This document shows, piece by piece, positions 21,223 to 32,929 of a stretch of DNA of 64,000 nucleotides. The stretch is from Chinchilla lanigera (lineage: Eukaryota > Chordata > Mammalia > Rodentia > Chinchillidae), in assembly GCF_000276665.1 (NCBI RefSeq), contig NW_004955517.1, positions 326,469-390,468 on the forward strand. The letters run 5' to 3'. The notes beneath the pieces are model-generated. The model was not told the origin of the DNA, searched no databases, and was given only the letters and a program-made list of their open reading frames with translations. Positions within the stretch are counted from its first letter, which is position 1. Every line of letters starts with the position of its first letter. A program made the translations under genes and the position numbers.

Positions 21223-21920
21223 TGTCTTGGATTTTTAGCTTGTCTGGTGTAATATGAAATAGTCACTCTCCTTATATGCTGACTAAAGTGACAGACTTGG
21301 GCCTCAGTGTGCCTAGAAACATCTCTAATGGAGATGTACAGAGAAGCAGCTACTAAGTACTCACACTGGCAAAGAAATGCTGTCTGTTGACATTTTGGGC
21401 TCTAATTTCCTTTATTTGTTTTCTTAAATACCATCTATGATGTTTCTGAAGAGGTTGGAAGGCTTCGTTCTCTGAATGAGGCCTTTGTGTGGCTGGTAAG
21501 GGTGGAGAGAGGCCTCATTAGTAGTACTAGTGGCGGGGAACCCGCTCATTTTCATCAACAGCAACATGGCAAAAGACATGGATGGCTTCAAAGCTATGTT
21601 TTCTTACAACTTTTGAGGTCTGGGTAATCCAGTGTGCTGAAGTGCAAGACTGGAAACAGAGATGGAGGGTTTTCATTTTGGTTTTCATTAGCTGCCTCTG
21701 CTCTCTAGATTGGTTTAAGAAATATGATAGGCTGCAGCTTTTCTCCTTGTCCCTTTACGTATTTTTAAAAAAGCAAGCGATGTGAATGCAGAACACTTTC
21801 CTGCCTCATAGAGACAACAGAGGTAAACGTATACACCTGTTCATCTTAACAAGAAAATGACTGAGTAGTTCGAAGCTTGATTTTTGTCATGTCAAAGCCT
21901 GGGCATGTGAATCTGTCCTG
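21223..21920. other. No recognised feature
   Basis: Unique-looking DNA; short open frames only. Confidence 0.5.
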
Positions 21921-22055
21921 TCTTCTGTGGAGTTGTCACATCTGTGGAGAGTGAATCTCTTCTGTGGAGTTGTGAATCTCTTCTGTGGAGAGTGAATTCA
22001 CTCTTCTGTGGAGAGTGAATCTCTTCTGTGGAGTTGTCACATCTGTGGAATAGTG
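21921..22055 (+). repeat. Local minisatellite, TCTTCTGTGGAG units
   Basis: The core TCTTCTGTGGAG recurs at least five times with two alternating continuations (TTGTCACATCTGTGGAG and AGTGAATC). The outer long copies at 21921 and 22022 are 101 bp apart. The 16-bp palindrome AGAGTGAATTCACTCT sits in the middle. Confidence 0.9.
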
Positions 22056-22601
22056 TGTTAACCCTGAGACCCTAGATCCCTTGGCCCCAAGGTCACTGTG
22101 CCTGTGATGCAGGTGGGATGACAGAATTGGGATTATTCTTCCTTGCCTGGCTGGACTTACCTTCCTAACGTTTCATATCCTTCTCCTGCTCAAATAACCT
22201 GGTATTTTGTTGGGGAAGAAAAGAAAATAAGGGAAGGACTGAATGAGAAATCTGGTGAAGTATTTTTGGAAACTACCAGAAGAAATTAAATACTAGCTCT
22301 TGTCTCTCCCTTTATTTTCCTTCACCCTATTTTTCCTTTTTCTTCTGTTTTTTTTTTTTTCTATTCTGTATTCTTCTACTCTTCTCCTCTCCTCGTGTCT
22401 TTTCTCATTTTAGCTTCTTCTTATTTTTCCTCCACTACCAGTAGTGCATTTGCCAAGTACTAACGGTTTACCAAGTCCTAACTAGAAGAAATTGTTGATT
22501 GAAAACTTACTCCCTAATTCATGTTGCACAGACAGTGCTTTTTGGGTAATAGAGATAATAACATGTCCCAGCTATTCTCACCTTACTGTGTCCTAACTCT
22601 G
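22056..22601. other. No gene; pyrimidine-rich stretch
   Basis: Positions 22300-22433 are strongly T/C-rich with a T13 run. Otherwise nothing recognised. Confidence 0.5.
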
Positions 22602-23147
22602 TGTATATCAGTTAGGGTTCACTAGAGGAACAAAGTTAATATTAAAAACGTACACACACATATGAAGGATATGGATAGAGGATATATGTGATACATTAAG
22701 GTAGGCTTGCAGTGGCTGCCTGCCGAGTTGAGTGGAAGAATAGAAAATGGCTGTGTGTGTACTAGAGAGCCAGAGGATCGAGTCCAGAGTTAGAGGCCGG
22801 GAGCACACCATGGCATCCAGTGTGAGTCCATGCTGGGAAGCCACAGGGTCTGCACTGGTGGGCTGGAGAGCCTGTGCTGGAAGCCCGAGGAGCTGGAGAT
22901 GAATGTCCAGAGGTTATGGTGAAGACCAGAACTCCCTTGCGGGGGCCAAAGGACAGAATTCCTTCTTCATTTACCTTTCCTTTCCACCCAGGTTACTGTT
23001 GGTTTGTGCCACCCACATTCAGAGCAGGCCTTCTCTCTTCAGTCTTCTGCTTTCAAGTCAATCATCTAGACACACCAGGGACTGTGCTCCATTGATCCAC
23101 TAGGCATCCTTAGTCCACTCAAGTTGACACCACAATTAACCATCACA
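22602..23147 (-). mobile_element. ERVL-type (MLT2-like) LTR, antisense
   Basis: Starts TGTATATCAGTTAGGGTTCACTAGAGGAACA and ends CAAGTTGACACCACAATTAACCATCACA, the reverse of the TGTGATGGTTAATTTTATGTGTCAACTTG start of ERVL LTRs. No clean target duplication. Confidence 0.75.
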
Positions 23148-23385
23148 CCATGTATGGGAGAAGAGGGCTGTCCCCTTGCCAGTGTTACCAGAGCCTATTC
23201 TGTCTTTCTCCATAGGCTCAGAAGGACTCTATCCATACTTCTTGTGTATAATTGCAAATGGGCAGAGGATACGTACTCCAAAGAAAGCTAGCCTTCCTGT
23301 TCTGCTTCTTACCATTTTCTGTTGGTGTTTGTTCTTTTCAAAATTTCTTTATAAGGACGTATTTCCATATTTAAATTCCACCATT

Positions 23386-23720
23386 TGATGATTAAGTTGG
23401 AATGTCAACATGATTGAGTGTGTGTCCAGTCACCCAGAGTATTGGTGGAGTACACTTTGGGTGTGTCATGGAGGCACATCCTTGGGGTCTGCGTCTGGTG
23501 CCTTGTGCCTTCCTCTGTGGCCCCATTCCCCTTCTCTGCTTCCCAGCAACCTAAAAAAAGCATCTTTGTCCTATCAGCCTCTTCCACCATGATGTTCCTG
23601 CCGTGGAGCTAGGCAAATATAGACTGAACCCCCTGAACATGTGAACATATTAAACCTGTCCTTTAATTGTGTATTTGTCAAGTATTATGTCCCATCAATG
23701 CGATAGCTGACTAATACACA
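23386..23720 (+). mobile_element. ERVL-type LTR, sense
   Basis: Starts TGATGATTAAGTTGGAATGTCAACATGATTG, contains CTTCCACCATGATGTTCCTGCC and a polyadenylation-like AACATATTAAACCTGTCC, and ends AGCTGACTAATACACA. It belongs to the same broad class as 22602-23147 but lies in the opposite orientation, 239 bp away. Confidence 0.7.
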
Positions 23721-24227
23721 CTGGATTATTTAGAGGGAAAAAGCCAGGTTAGATTTCATCTGTGAATTGTTGGAGCAGGTTTGAACCTTGGGTCAGAGAC
23801 ATTTTAGTTTATAAGAGAAGCATTGGTTTTTACCAAGCCAATTTTAAAGATTAAAAGTGGGTTACATTTATAGCAGTAGGTAGGACAGGTGTGAACTATA
23901 TCTAATTCTTCACTCTTTGATGATGAAATACTTTTTCATATTTAGACCTTGATGCTCTATCAAATGATCCTTTGGTCTTTTCACTTTTATATTCTTCAGA
24001 CCATCACAGCCCCAAATTAGGTAGACATGGCACTGGATAGGGCTTTAAAAGGCTTCCAAATTGTCAGTATTTTATTGACTTGCTTTCCTGTGGTTCAATA
24101 TTGACGTAATTTGAAAGCTTTACTGATGAACTTGAGAGGAAAGTTTAAAATACAAAGCTGGTGAGATGTCTTTTATATTTCGCTTAATAACACTATCTTC
24201 TCCAAAGATGCTTCTGCCATTTTGATT
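23721..24227. other. No recognised feature
   Basis: Unique-looking AT-rich DNA. Confidence 0.5.
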
Positions 24228-24240
24228 GCATTTTTTATTG

Positions 24241-24346
24241 GTTTTTTTTTTTTTTTTTTTTGGTTTTTCTCCGGTACCGGGAACCGAACTCACGACCTTG
24301 CGCTTGCCAGGCAGGCACTTTGCCTCTGAGCTAAATCCCCAGCCCC
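24241..24346 (-). mobile_element. ID-like SINE (GAGTTCGA type), antisense, with target duplication
   Basis: T-run, then CGGTACCGGGAACCGAACTC, ACGACCTTGCGCTTGCCAGG, CTGAGCTAAATCCCCAGCCC. Flanked by the perfect 13-bp duplication GCATTTTTTATTG (24228-24240, 24347-24359). A long pure T tract marks a fairly recent poly(A) tail. Confidence 0.96.
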
Positions 24347-24359
24347 GCATTTTTTATTG

Positions 24360-25426
24360 TTTACAAAGTACTTCCACATGGCTCCTGGAGCTTATGAGAA
24401 ATGAAATACTCAATTTGGAAGTACAAATGGCAGATTCAGTGTTTAACTTGTACCTTAGGAGCCTGCCAGTCAGCACTGCAGACGAGCTGCCTCTGCTAGG
24501 CTGTGGTCACACTCTGAGGCAGACATCCCTGCGCCGTCTGCAGTGACGCAGCACATACTCTCATACGCGGTCACTGAGCTGTCAGCGCTCCAGACTCTTC
24601 GCTGAGCCTTCGGTTTACCCTCCTGCTGTGCTTACTCGGTGGCCCACTTGCAGTGGTAAATGAAGCCTACAGGTGGTTTTGGGTGTGGAAGTCCTTTGTT
24701 TATGCTTTGCAAAAATGGAAGTATAGGAGTACATTTAAAGCAAATTGAACATCCTGAAAGAAAGGCTATCAGTGACTTCCTGTTGCAAGTAAAATGAATG
24801 GCCAAGGTAGCCCTGTGGACCCATGCTTTCCAGTTCCCTCTGTCCCCAGCTCCTCTCCCCATCCCCATCCATCCCACTGTGTCAGCAGGAAGACAGTGCC
24901 ATTTTCAGACTCACTTTGTTTTGGGCTGCTGAATTTTCTTTTCCCTTCTCTGATCTCTCTCCCTCTCTTCTTACAGCTGAAATCTTGAGTCCAGGATGCC
25001 CCTGGTCCCTAACATAGCAAACTTCCCTCCTACTCTTGGACTTGGCAGGGTCAAATTTGATGCTTTCTGCTTCCCAGATCATTAGAGACAGGACTTTGGC
25101 TGTTTTGACAGTTTCCCTGTCCATAGACCCGTAATTGGCACCTTAGTGGTGCTGAGCGTACGTGTGTCCAGTCAGTGAATGGAGCCCCAGTAATTTAGAG
25201 AAGACAGGGGCTTTGGTATGGCTCCTCATTCTTTCTCTGATGGTGGCTGACTATTCCAGGAAGGCTTTTCAGTGAGCTACTGATATGTTGCTCATTCATG
25301 CCCACAGGTGCTGTGTTTTTTCTATTTCAAAGCCTGTGTTTTTTTAAACATAAAATTTTGGTCCTTTCAGATGGAGGCATTGATTTGATGATGCTAGTGT
25401 TATTTTTTTTTTTTAAGTACTATTTA
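24360..25426. other. No recognised gene
   Basis: Unique-looking DNA, slightly C-rich at 24815-24990. No exon or repeat recognised. Confidence 0.5.
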
Positions 25427-25442
25427 CAAAGCAAGGTGAAAT

Positions 25443-25538
25443 ATTTTGTTCTGTTTTGTTTTTTTGGTACTGTGACTTGAACTCATGACCTTGTGCTTGC
25501 CAGGCAGGCGCTGTGCCACTGAGCTAAGTCCCCAGCCC
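25443..25538 (-). mobile_element. ID-like SINE (GAGTTCGA type), antisense, with target duplication
   Basis: GGTACTGTGACTTGAACTC, ATGACCTTGTGCTTGCCAGG, CTGAGCTAAGTCCCCAGCCC, with a short T-rich tail. Flanked by the perfect 16-bp duplication CAAAGCAAGGTGAAAT (25427-25442, 25539-25554). Confidence 0.96.
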
Positions 25539-25554
25539 CAAAGCAAGGTGAAAT

Positions 25555-26030
25555 TTAAACTTGTCTGTCCATCTACTTATAGTTTCAGTGGCAAAATGTA
25601 CCAAAACTGCTAGTATTTTCATTTTATTATTAGAAAGATTAAGTGGAGAAGTTAGCTTACTGACCCAGTGAATAGAAAGTATTGAAAGACTCTTACAAAC
25701 ATAGGGTTTATACTTTTTGTTACTTGTGGATTTAGGATAGAGTTTTATGCAGTTACATTTTATCCATGAAAGTATATGCAGATAAGGATATAGCTCTCCA
25801 CTATATAAATTTTTATTTGTTAATCAGTAGACATACAAATGCTAATGTCCCTTTAGCTTTTCTGTTGAGATGACGCATAGCCCGAGACCTATACACTAGC
25901 ACTGTCTGACAAGAAACTCAAAGGTAGTTAAAAATTTGTGAGCCCAGTGTCTCATGGTCATTTGATTTTGAAATTCATCTTCTATACTTAGGTTAACTTA
26001 GGGATGGGTCATGTTAAGATGGATCATGAG
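25555..26030. other. No recognised feature
   Basis: AT-rich unique-looking DNA. Confidence 0.5.
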
Positions 26031-26102
26031 GCTAGGGGTGTAGCTCAGTAGTAGAGTACTTGCCTAGCAGGTTTAAGGCTTTGCGTTTGATTTTCAGCAA
26101 CA
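26031..26102 (+). mobile_element. ID SINE
   Basis: GCTAGGGGTGTAGCTCAGTAGTAGAGTACTTGCCTAGCAGG then GCGTTTGATTTTCAGCAAC: the A box is clear, the B box degraded. Confidence 0.85.
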
Positions 26103-26296
26103 TACACACACAGCCCTAATCATTTAGGAGGGTGTAAGCTTGCCCAAGATCTGCTGTATTATGATTTAGGCTTTGAAATATATTCAAGGCCATACACTGG
26201 CGGTTTACAGTTGGATATAATAGTCATAGATTGATTCCCACAGGAAGCCAGCAACATTCTCCTCAGAGGTTGTTTAGTCTGACCTGTACTTTGAAA

Positions 26297-26400
26297 AATT
26301 GCTTTTCTTAAATTGAGGTAAAATTCACTAAGCATAAAATTAAGCATTTTAAAGTAAACAATTTAGTGTACATGCACAACTGCTTTTTCACGGATCAAGT
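26297..26400 (-). repeat. L1M 3' UTR fragment, antisense
   Basis: TTAAATTGAGGTAAAATTCACTAAGC, ATTTTAAAGTAAACAATTTAGTG resembles the reverse of the L1M 3' UTR (TTGAGGTATAATTTACATAC and following). Confidence 0.5.
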
Positions 26401-28299
26401 GTGTTGTTTGTATACTTTCTCCTAAGAGTTTACTAAAACATTTTAATTAGAATTTCAATGTATTTAAAAATCATATCATAGCTGGCCTTGGTGTGAATGG
26501 TAATTATGCTTGCACACTCCAGAAATATTGAATGGTTTAAATAATACTTTGTTATCCAAAGGTAAGCTTAGAAATCATTTTTTCTTCTACTTACTTGATA
26601 AAAACATAGCTTGCCTTAAAACCATGAGAATGAGAGCTTTTAGAGAATCTTCTGAAATTCTCTGCCTTGGTGTCCTACCTAGTATTTGTGTGAAGTGATA
26701 TAAGATGAATTGTGACTCATCTTTTACCTCAGCAAAGGTCTCCAAAAATCCAGTCAGGCAGAGCCATTATTAATTGATTAGAGATTTAGGAAAGCCACGG
26801 AGGAGTTTGTGCAGCTGGTTCTACAATGAAAACAGGGATTATTGGGAAGGGCAGGTAAATATGAGAAACGGCTCAGTGCTATCTGCTACACGATGAGACT
26901 GGGTCTTGGAGGACCACAGAGGAGAAATATTTGATGACTCATATAGTGCTACTAAAAGTGTGAACTACTTATACCTTTTTAAAAAATTTTTTTACAAATT
27001 GAATGTTTACATTGCCAAGTGCTTGAATGCGCAGACATGCTCAGAAGCTAAATATCTTGCTGAGAAAGAAAATTGAATTGAGCAATACAACATTCCTAAA
27101 TTTAAATACTACACAAGCCCCAGCTGATTGATTTATGAAATGTGTAAGTTCTTGGTGCCAAGTCTGATAAGAGGGAAAAAAATACCAATTCAGAATAGTG
27201 TGTGTGGGTGGAGATAATCAGAAACAGAGAAGATCCATGGCAGGATAACCCTGACAAGTGGTGAAGTCCACGTCCTGAGGGAGCAGGTGGAAAGGATCCA
27301 GTCTGGGACAGCCAGTCTCACTGGACCTTCCTGCTGACTGGGGAGGTTGGGTGGTTGTTCCTGAACAGGACAGCTGAGTTCAGACTGGGACTGATGCTTA
27401 TTTGGTACAACTGTGACTAAGAAAATTGGAATCAACTGAAGCTTGGAAACAAACTGCAAATTGTGTGTCTCCTAAGGGCTTCAGAGCTCCATTCAGGGAT
27501 GAGAATAACTAAGCTCAGTGCTGCCTGAACTAAAGCATAAAAGAAATGAGGCCAAACAGATGGCCAGCTGGACCTGCAGAATGCTGTGCTGAAATGCTAT
27601 TTTCCTATCAGGATTATGAAAGCAGAACAGTGAACTGGGTATCCCCTTCCTTGTACCTCCTCTTACTCCCTAAGTAGGAGATACTTCATTAACTGAGACC
27701 TTTAAAAAGTAAAGGAAGCAATAAAAAGAGCTGTTCAATTCAACCAGCTTCCAAATTTAAAAAAAAAAAAAAATCCTCTGAATTCCAGGCAAGTAAATTT
27801 CTCAAAACAACTTGAAGCCCATCAAGGTCTAAGAACTCCCCAGCTGACACTGAAGCTAACCATTCCCAGGCTCAATGGGAGGTTAGGTAGGATTTTATTG
27901 AGTCTTCCTTGCTGTTCCTGATCTAGAGCTCATTTTTCTGAGGATCATTTACCAGGGTAAATCAGTATAGTTGAGCCCTCCTTCTCCTCCTTCCCAGGCA
28001 TCCCCATCTGCAGCATCAGGGAGGCAGCCTGCAGGCTAGAAGCATGTGCATATTCTTTGGTGCCAGCTAAACCTAAAATCAATCTCCATTTGCTATCAAT
28101 ATGACCGTATGCAATTCTTGCACATTTTGAATTTAAGATAAATTATCCAAGTAGCAGGGTCCATAAGGCAGTTGGATTTATGGAAGGAGATCAGGAAAGA
28201 AGTGTAGCTGACAGACTCATCAGCACAAAGGTAATAATTGAGCCCAAGGGCAGTGCATAGGATGGGTGAGAAGAGGCACCCCAAGGGTGTTTAACTTTT
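26401..28299. other. No recognised gene; internal A-run
   Basis: Unique-looking DNA. An A15 run at 27759-27773 follows a CAATAAA at about 27719 by roughly 35 bp, as a retrocopy 3' end would, but no matching target duplication or source was found. Confidence 0.4.
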
Positions 28300-29480
28300 C
28301 TTAGGCAAGTTTTGAGTGGGTCTTTATTCTTATCAGTGGGAAAGTTGTCCAACACTGTCTTGCCAGCTTTTGGACAGACAATTGACTCTTTGGTTGTGGG
28401 TCCTCACTGACACCCACTCCTGGGTCCGGCGAATGGCCTGCTGGTGTACATACGCTAGTTAAACTCACTCAGCATTGGAATAATTGTCAGATTTACTCGT
28501 GTTTTGGTTCATCAGTTACGTAGGATGGATACCGGCAAGGACTAAAATCCAGTCAGCTCTGCCAGGTGTGTGAGGCAGGTTGTCAAGTGCAGTCTGAAGT
28601 GCCTGAACTTGCTGGATGGGTTGACTCCCCTGTACTGTTCCACTCAGTCTGTGCTCCAGGCTGCTTGGGTTGTTCTCTGGAGACATGTGCCTTCTATCAT
28701 TCTTAGCAGGAAGTAGTCCCGCACCTCCGAGATCGAAGGAACAACGTTTGTCACCACTACATATTGAGCCCAAGCTTTTAGTGATATAGGGAAAATGCTA
28801 GACGTCAGATATGCCAAATTTCTGTTCCTCGAAGTTGAAGAATGAATTCTAAGGAACAGTGGAGGTTAAGAGTAGGAAAATTTATTGGAGAAAAGGAATG
28901 GGGGCTAGGAGTGGGGAATAGGACTAGCTCTGAGAGACAGGAGGGGGCTTGAATGGGTTGCCTGTGAGCCCACTTCTTGAAGTATTATAGAGCAAAATCG
29001 TGAGGCAGGCAAACACAGTCAAAATTACGATTAAGCAGTAAGATTGCATGTATAGTTGCTTAGGTAATACTGATCCAGTGGTACCAAGGGCATAAGGGTG
29101 AAATCTTTACCCTTAGTCAATAATCTATAGTCTAAGTCTTATCTTTAGTCTTAGTGGTCTTAGTCCTAAGTCTTAGTAGGTGGGAGAGGATGGCCCACCC
29201 CTAGTGAGATAATGGGAAACCTCAAAAGGGTGATAGCAATGATCCCAAGCCTGCATTCACCCCTTAGCAAAGTATGTAAATCTGGCCATTGTGACTTAAT
29301 CTTGAGATGTGCCTCCAGCCACAGTTTCCCTGACTTCTCATCTTCTGCACTGACTCCCTTGAGGACTGCATTTTCTCTCTCCAAGTGAGTAAGGGACCCT
29401 CTGCTGGTGGCTGCAGGTATTACAAAGAGGCTTTTGACTAAGTGACTTGGGGGTCCCAGCCCTTGTATTCTGTAGGGATG
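28300..29480 (-). mobile_element. Probable ERV remnant with LTR, antisense
   Basis: Read on the minus strand, about 29480-28800 has LTR-like order: a TATA-like CTATAATACTTC (near 28985), then a polyadenylation signal in CCAATAAATTTTCC (near 28880), then CGAGGAACAGAAATTTGG. Downstream (28790-28300) would be internal sequence; the short frame 28773-28516 shows no domain I can name. No termini or target duplication resolved. Confidence 0.35.
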
Positions 29481-29837
29481 GGGGTAGCACAGCACTTTGC
29501 TGTCCTGAAGAGCTGTGCTGTCTTACAGGTACTCACGTTTGCACTTAATATTTAATTAACACATGCGTCACCTTCATTAGAAGCAATTAAAGAGAAACAG
29601 CTTTAGGTAAAGAAATTTTGGGAAGTTTTCTGGATGCCAGAAAACTGTTAGACATTCACAATTTCTGTCCTTTAGGGTTTCTCATAAGGTGTTCCACATT
29701 CATTTTTTTAACTTGCTTATCCTTGCTGATTATCAGAACTACTATCAGAAACAGTCACAACTGGGATGAAATCAGATGTTGTTTGGTTTTATTTATAATA
29801 AAAAATTGTATGGCTGCCATAAAATACAAAGCTTGAT
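29481..29837. other. No recognised feature
   Basis: AT-rich unique-looking DNA. Confidence 0.5.
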
Positions 29838-29917
29838 GGGGGGGTAATCGGGAATTGAACTCAGGACTTCAAGCTAGCCAGTCAGGTGCTGTACGGCTGA
29901 GCTACATCTCCAGTTTG
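29838..29917 (-). mobile_element. ID SINE, antisense
   Basis: GGGGGTAATCGGGAATTGAACTCAGGAC, AGCTAGCCAGTCAGGTGCTG, GGCTGAGCTACATCTCCAG: the reverse of a diverged ID element. Confidence 0.8.
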
Positions 29918-30094
29918 ATTTAGAAAAATATTTAAAATATTAGATGAACTCATGTATAATTTTTTTCAAAATGATAGTTAAGGTATTAGCATAAAATTTG
30001 CATTTTATTATTTAAAATCTGTGTCAATAATCTTTTAAGAAATCAAATTTTGAATTTATGGGCCAAAATTTCAGAATTGTTCCTAAGCAAAGTA

Positions 30095-30515
30095 AATTTT
30101 GAGTTGGATGTTATAGTACACTGTTATAGTCCATCCTGTTGGGAGCCGCTGGAGCTGGTTACTGGTCAAGCAGTCAAGCTACCTCAGCACTGAAAAAGGC
30201 CTCCTGCCAGACAATTACAGTCGTTAGTTGCTAGGCAACATTGCCCCCACATGATACTAACTTTGCAAGTGTATAAAATAAACGCCCCTACTGTTGAAGT
30301 CAGTCCTGCTCATCAGGCAAGAGGTAACTCCACCTGACCCCAGCTCTTGTCTCTTATCTTTATTTTTCTCATACCCACCGCCGTTTCTCTCCGGGGTACA
30401 ACGAGAGACCCAGTACTCTACATCTTCCTGCTTGGGAGGTTGACAGGAAAGTTTCCCCTGAGCCCACAGGCTCAAAACCAGCCTGGCAACATAGTGAGAC
30501 TGTGTCTTAGAGGAA
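30095..30515 (+). mobile_element. B1-like SINE, split by an ERV LTR
   Basis: Left part at 30095-30136 (GAGTTGGATGTTATAGTACACTGTTATAGTCC). Right part from about 30408 (CCCAGTACTC, GCTTGGGAGGTTGACAGG, CTGAGCCCACAGGCTCAAAACCAGCCTGGCAACATAGTGAGACTGTGTCTTA). The two halves join across the LTR-like insert. Confidence 0.7.
30137..30400 (+). mobile_element. ERV class II-like LTR inside a B1
   Basis: Begins TGTTGGGAGCCGCTGG, like the ends of rodent class II (IAP-related) LTRs. It has a TATA box with an overlapping polyadenylation-type signal (GTGTATAAAATAAACGCCCC, near 30270), then a T/C-rich stretch and GGGGTACA. At 264 bp it is short for an LTR. No 6-bp target duplication found, so the exact right end is uncertain. 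Confidence 0.6.
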
Positions 30516-30539
30516 AAAGTCTAAACCTTTCGTTGATGG

Positions 30540-30800
30540 TAGTGGTTCTCAAACTTGAGTGTAGGTTAGCATCCCTTAGTGTGTTTATGAAAGCAGATTT
30601 CTGGGGCTCCCCCTTCAGTTTGGGGTTGGTAATGTTACCAACCAGCCAAGGGTTCTTTTGCTTAAATCCACATCTCCTGCCCCATAAGGTACCTGTCCTA
30701 TTTCAGGAAGTCTAGGGTAGGGCTTAAGAAATTGTATTTCCAGCAAGTGCCCAGGGGTTCTGATGTTGAATTCAGGGATTACACTTTGAGAAATGCTTTG
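30540..30800 (+). mobile_element. MER5A-like hAT-Charlie element
   Basis: Starts TAGTGGTTCTCAAACTTGAGTG and ends GGGATTACACTTTGAGAAATGC, the inverted terminal pair of MER5A, with CCAGCAAGTGCCCAGG inside. An old non-autonomous DNA transposon. Confidence 0.8.
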
Positions 30801-31074
30801 AGAAAAATTTATAAAGTGTTACATGGCAGAACTTTTTTCCTATTCTTGTTTCTTTATTATACATTTCAGGGTAAGATGTATTACTCTTGGTTGAGAATCC
30901 AAACATGTCTTTCTGTTTGGCTTTTACCAGTTGTTTCCAAGTGGGAAGTTTGGTTTATGTATCTGACAGAAACAGGCAAAATAAGAGGCTCATAGATACA
31001 TATTTTAGTGTACCGGTAAGCTGTTGTTTAGATGACAGTGGTCTTAATCATCTTAGTTACCAGTGAGAAATCAT

Positions 31075-31200
31075 TCTTTCATTCATCCAATAAATATTGA
31101 TTAGGGATTCACTAGGTATACAGTAGCACTCTAAGTGTTTGGGATACTCCATGAATAAAAGGAGAAGTTTTCATCTCTAATGGATTTTAGGTATTGGGCA
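31075..31200 (-). repeat. L2 3'-end fragment, antisense
   Basis: TCATTCATCCAATAAATATTGATTAGGGATTC, AGTAGCACTCTAAGTGTTTGGGATAC is the reverse of the L2 3' end. Confidence 0.65.
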
Positions 31201-32929
31201 GTGGCTGGGAAGGCGTGGCAGGAGGAAGTAGACAATGAAGAAGTGTATGTTAGGTAGGAGTATTATGAGGAGGACTAAAGCAGAGTGACATGACAGGAAG
31301 TGATGGTGAAAGAGGGCTGTCCTATGTAGGGTATCAGCAAGGGAGGCCTCCCTGGTAACAGGTACCTGCAGAATGTGAGGCGTATGTGCCTCTGGATATC
31401 TGGGGCAGGGGTGTGTCTGACGGAGGGAAATGCTTTTAAAATAGGCAGCGTTGGGGTTGCTGTTTGTAGAAATTCGCAAGGAGGCCAGTGAGTGGGAGGG
31501 AAGCTGGTTGGTGACGGGCTGCTGAATTTTATTCTAAGTGAGAAAGGTGAGTGAAAGGTTCTGAGAAGTGCAATGATAGGATCTGCCTTACCTTTAGGAA
31601 GGTGTGTCTGACTGTTTGTCCGAGTGGGAACAGGGAAATAATCCTAGCTGATGCTGGATGATAGACGGATGAGCAAAACACTGAGACTCTGGCTACAATC
31701 CCTGCAGACATTAAAATCAATCACAGAAGTGTTTACCAGTAGCTTGAATGTTGATTGGCATGACTTTCCCACACAGCTGCTGCTGCGAGAGCTGAGACTT
31801 TGGAGTTGGTGCGTGAAATGGAATCTCTGTATGCCAGTCCCAAAAGTTCATATATCCAGTGGCTTATATGTCCTTAGAAGAGGTCTAGCACCTGCTTTAT
31901 ACCCCTCCCTCTCTCCCTCAATAATATACAATAGTAGATCATTTCATATAATTCTTTGCCAAAATTGACATGATTGAGACCTGAAAAATGAGCACTGAAC
32001 TCGGTGTGTAATGGTAGAAGGGCCTTTTAAGCCAAGAAGCAGGCACAGTCCATGCAGCGAGATGGATGGAAGGGGAGGTGTCCCGCACATGCGTAGTGTT
32101 TTCCATTAGTTTACGTGTACCTTCACTCCCGCCTGTGTGAGCTCTGTACCCTCCTCCCCGTGAAAGGACTGAGAAGTCACTGCCTCGTGCGGTGCAGGTG
32201 ACACCTCAGCCAGTCCTCTGCTTCTCTCAGGAGCCTCCCGCTCCAGTACCTCTCTTCTGCTGCACTCCCCACTCGTCTTCCTTCCTCTGATTCACTTCTC
32301 TGACCCCTTCACACATCTTACCAGCTGCCCTGCCTGAAGAGGGTTGTTCAGGGATATGGTGAAAATGCATTTCATATAGCATTTATGTATTAAAGGTTAT
32401 TCATTTGAGGACCTTCTGTTTTCCTTCGTCATTATTTTTGGGGTAATAAATGCCCATCTATTTTCTTAATTTTTCGTTCAGCATAAGCAGCCTCAATTTG
32501 TACACTAATGTAGTGGTTGCTAAAATGTACACTCACAAAATGTTATATAGTAAGGAAAATAAAGTATAAAGGAAACCAATTACCACAGCCTGTGCAGAGA
32601 GAGAGCACGCCAGGGTAGGGAGTGGTAATTGTAGTGTTTTATGATGAAATCTTTGGTTGTAAATAATAGACTTCTGCCTTTTAGTACATTTGTTTCACTG
32701 CCCATTAGAGGCTTTGCTTTGAGGATGTAGCCCAGAGGCCTCTTGCAGGAGCATGAGTTGGGTAAGTGAGCAGCTGCTCTTCGCAGCAGGAGGGTTTCCA
32801 GGTGTATCTCAGGAAGGGGCCAAGGGTGGGAATTCATTGTGGGTGTTGCCTGCAATTGTCTTGATTTAGGGACTAGAACATTTTTTTCCTCTCTCGAATC
32901 CCTGAAGATAGCTCACCAAGCTGTGGTTT
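31201..32929. other. No recognised gene
   Basis: Unique-looking DNA. Short frames without resemblance to known proteins. The C/T-rich 32150-32340 has no CpG clustering. Confidence 0.5.

Noticed and set aside
21921..22055. CRISPR-like spaced repeats
   Set aside because: Eukaryotic context, irregular spacing and spacers that are themselves repeats: a minisatellite.
27719..27773. CAATAAA followed by an A15 run, possible sense retrocopy
   Set aside because: No flanking duplication or source transcript could be found, so only mentioned in the gap entry.
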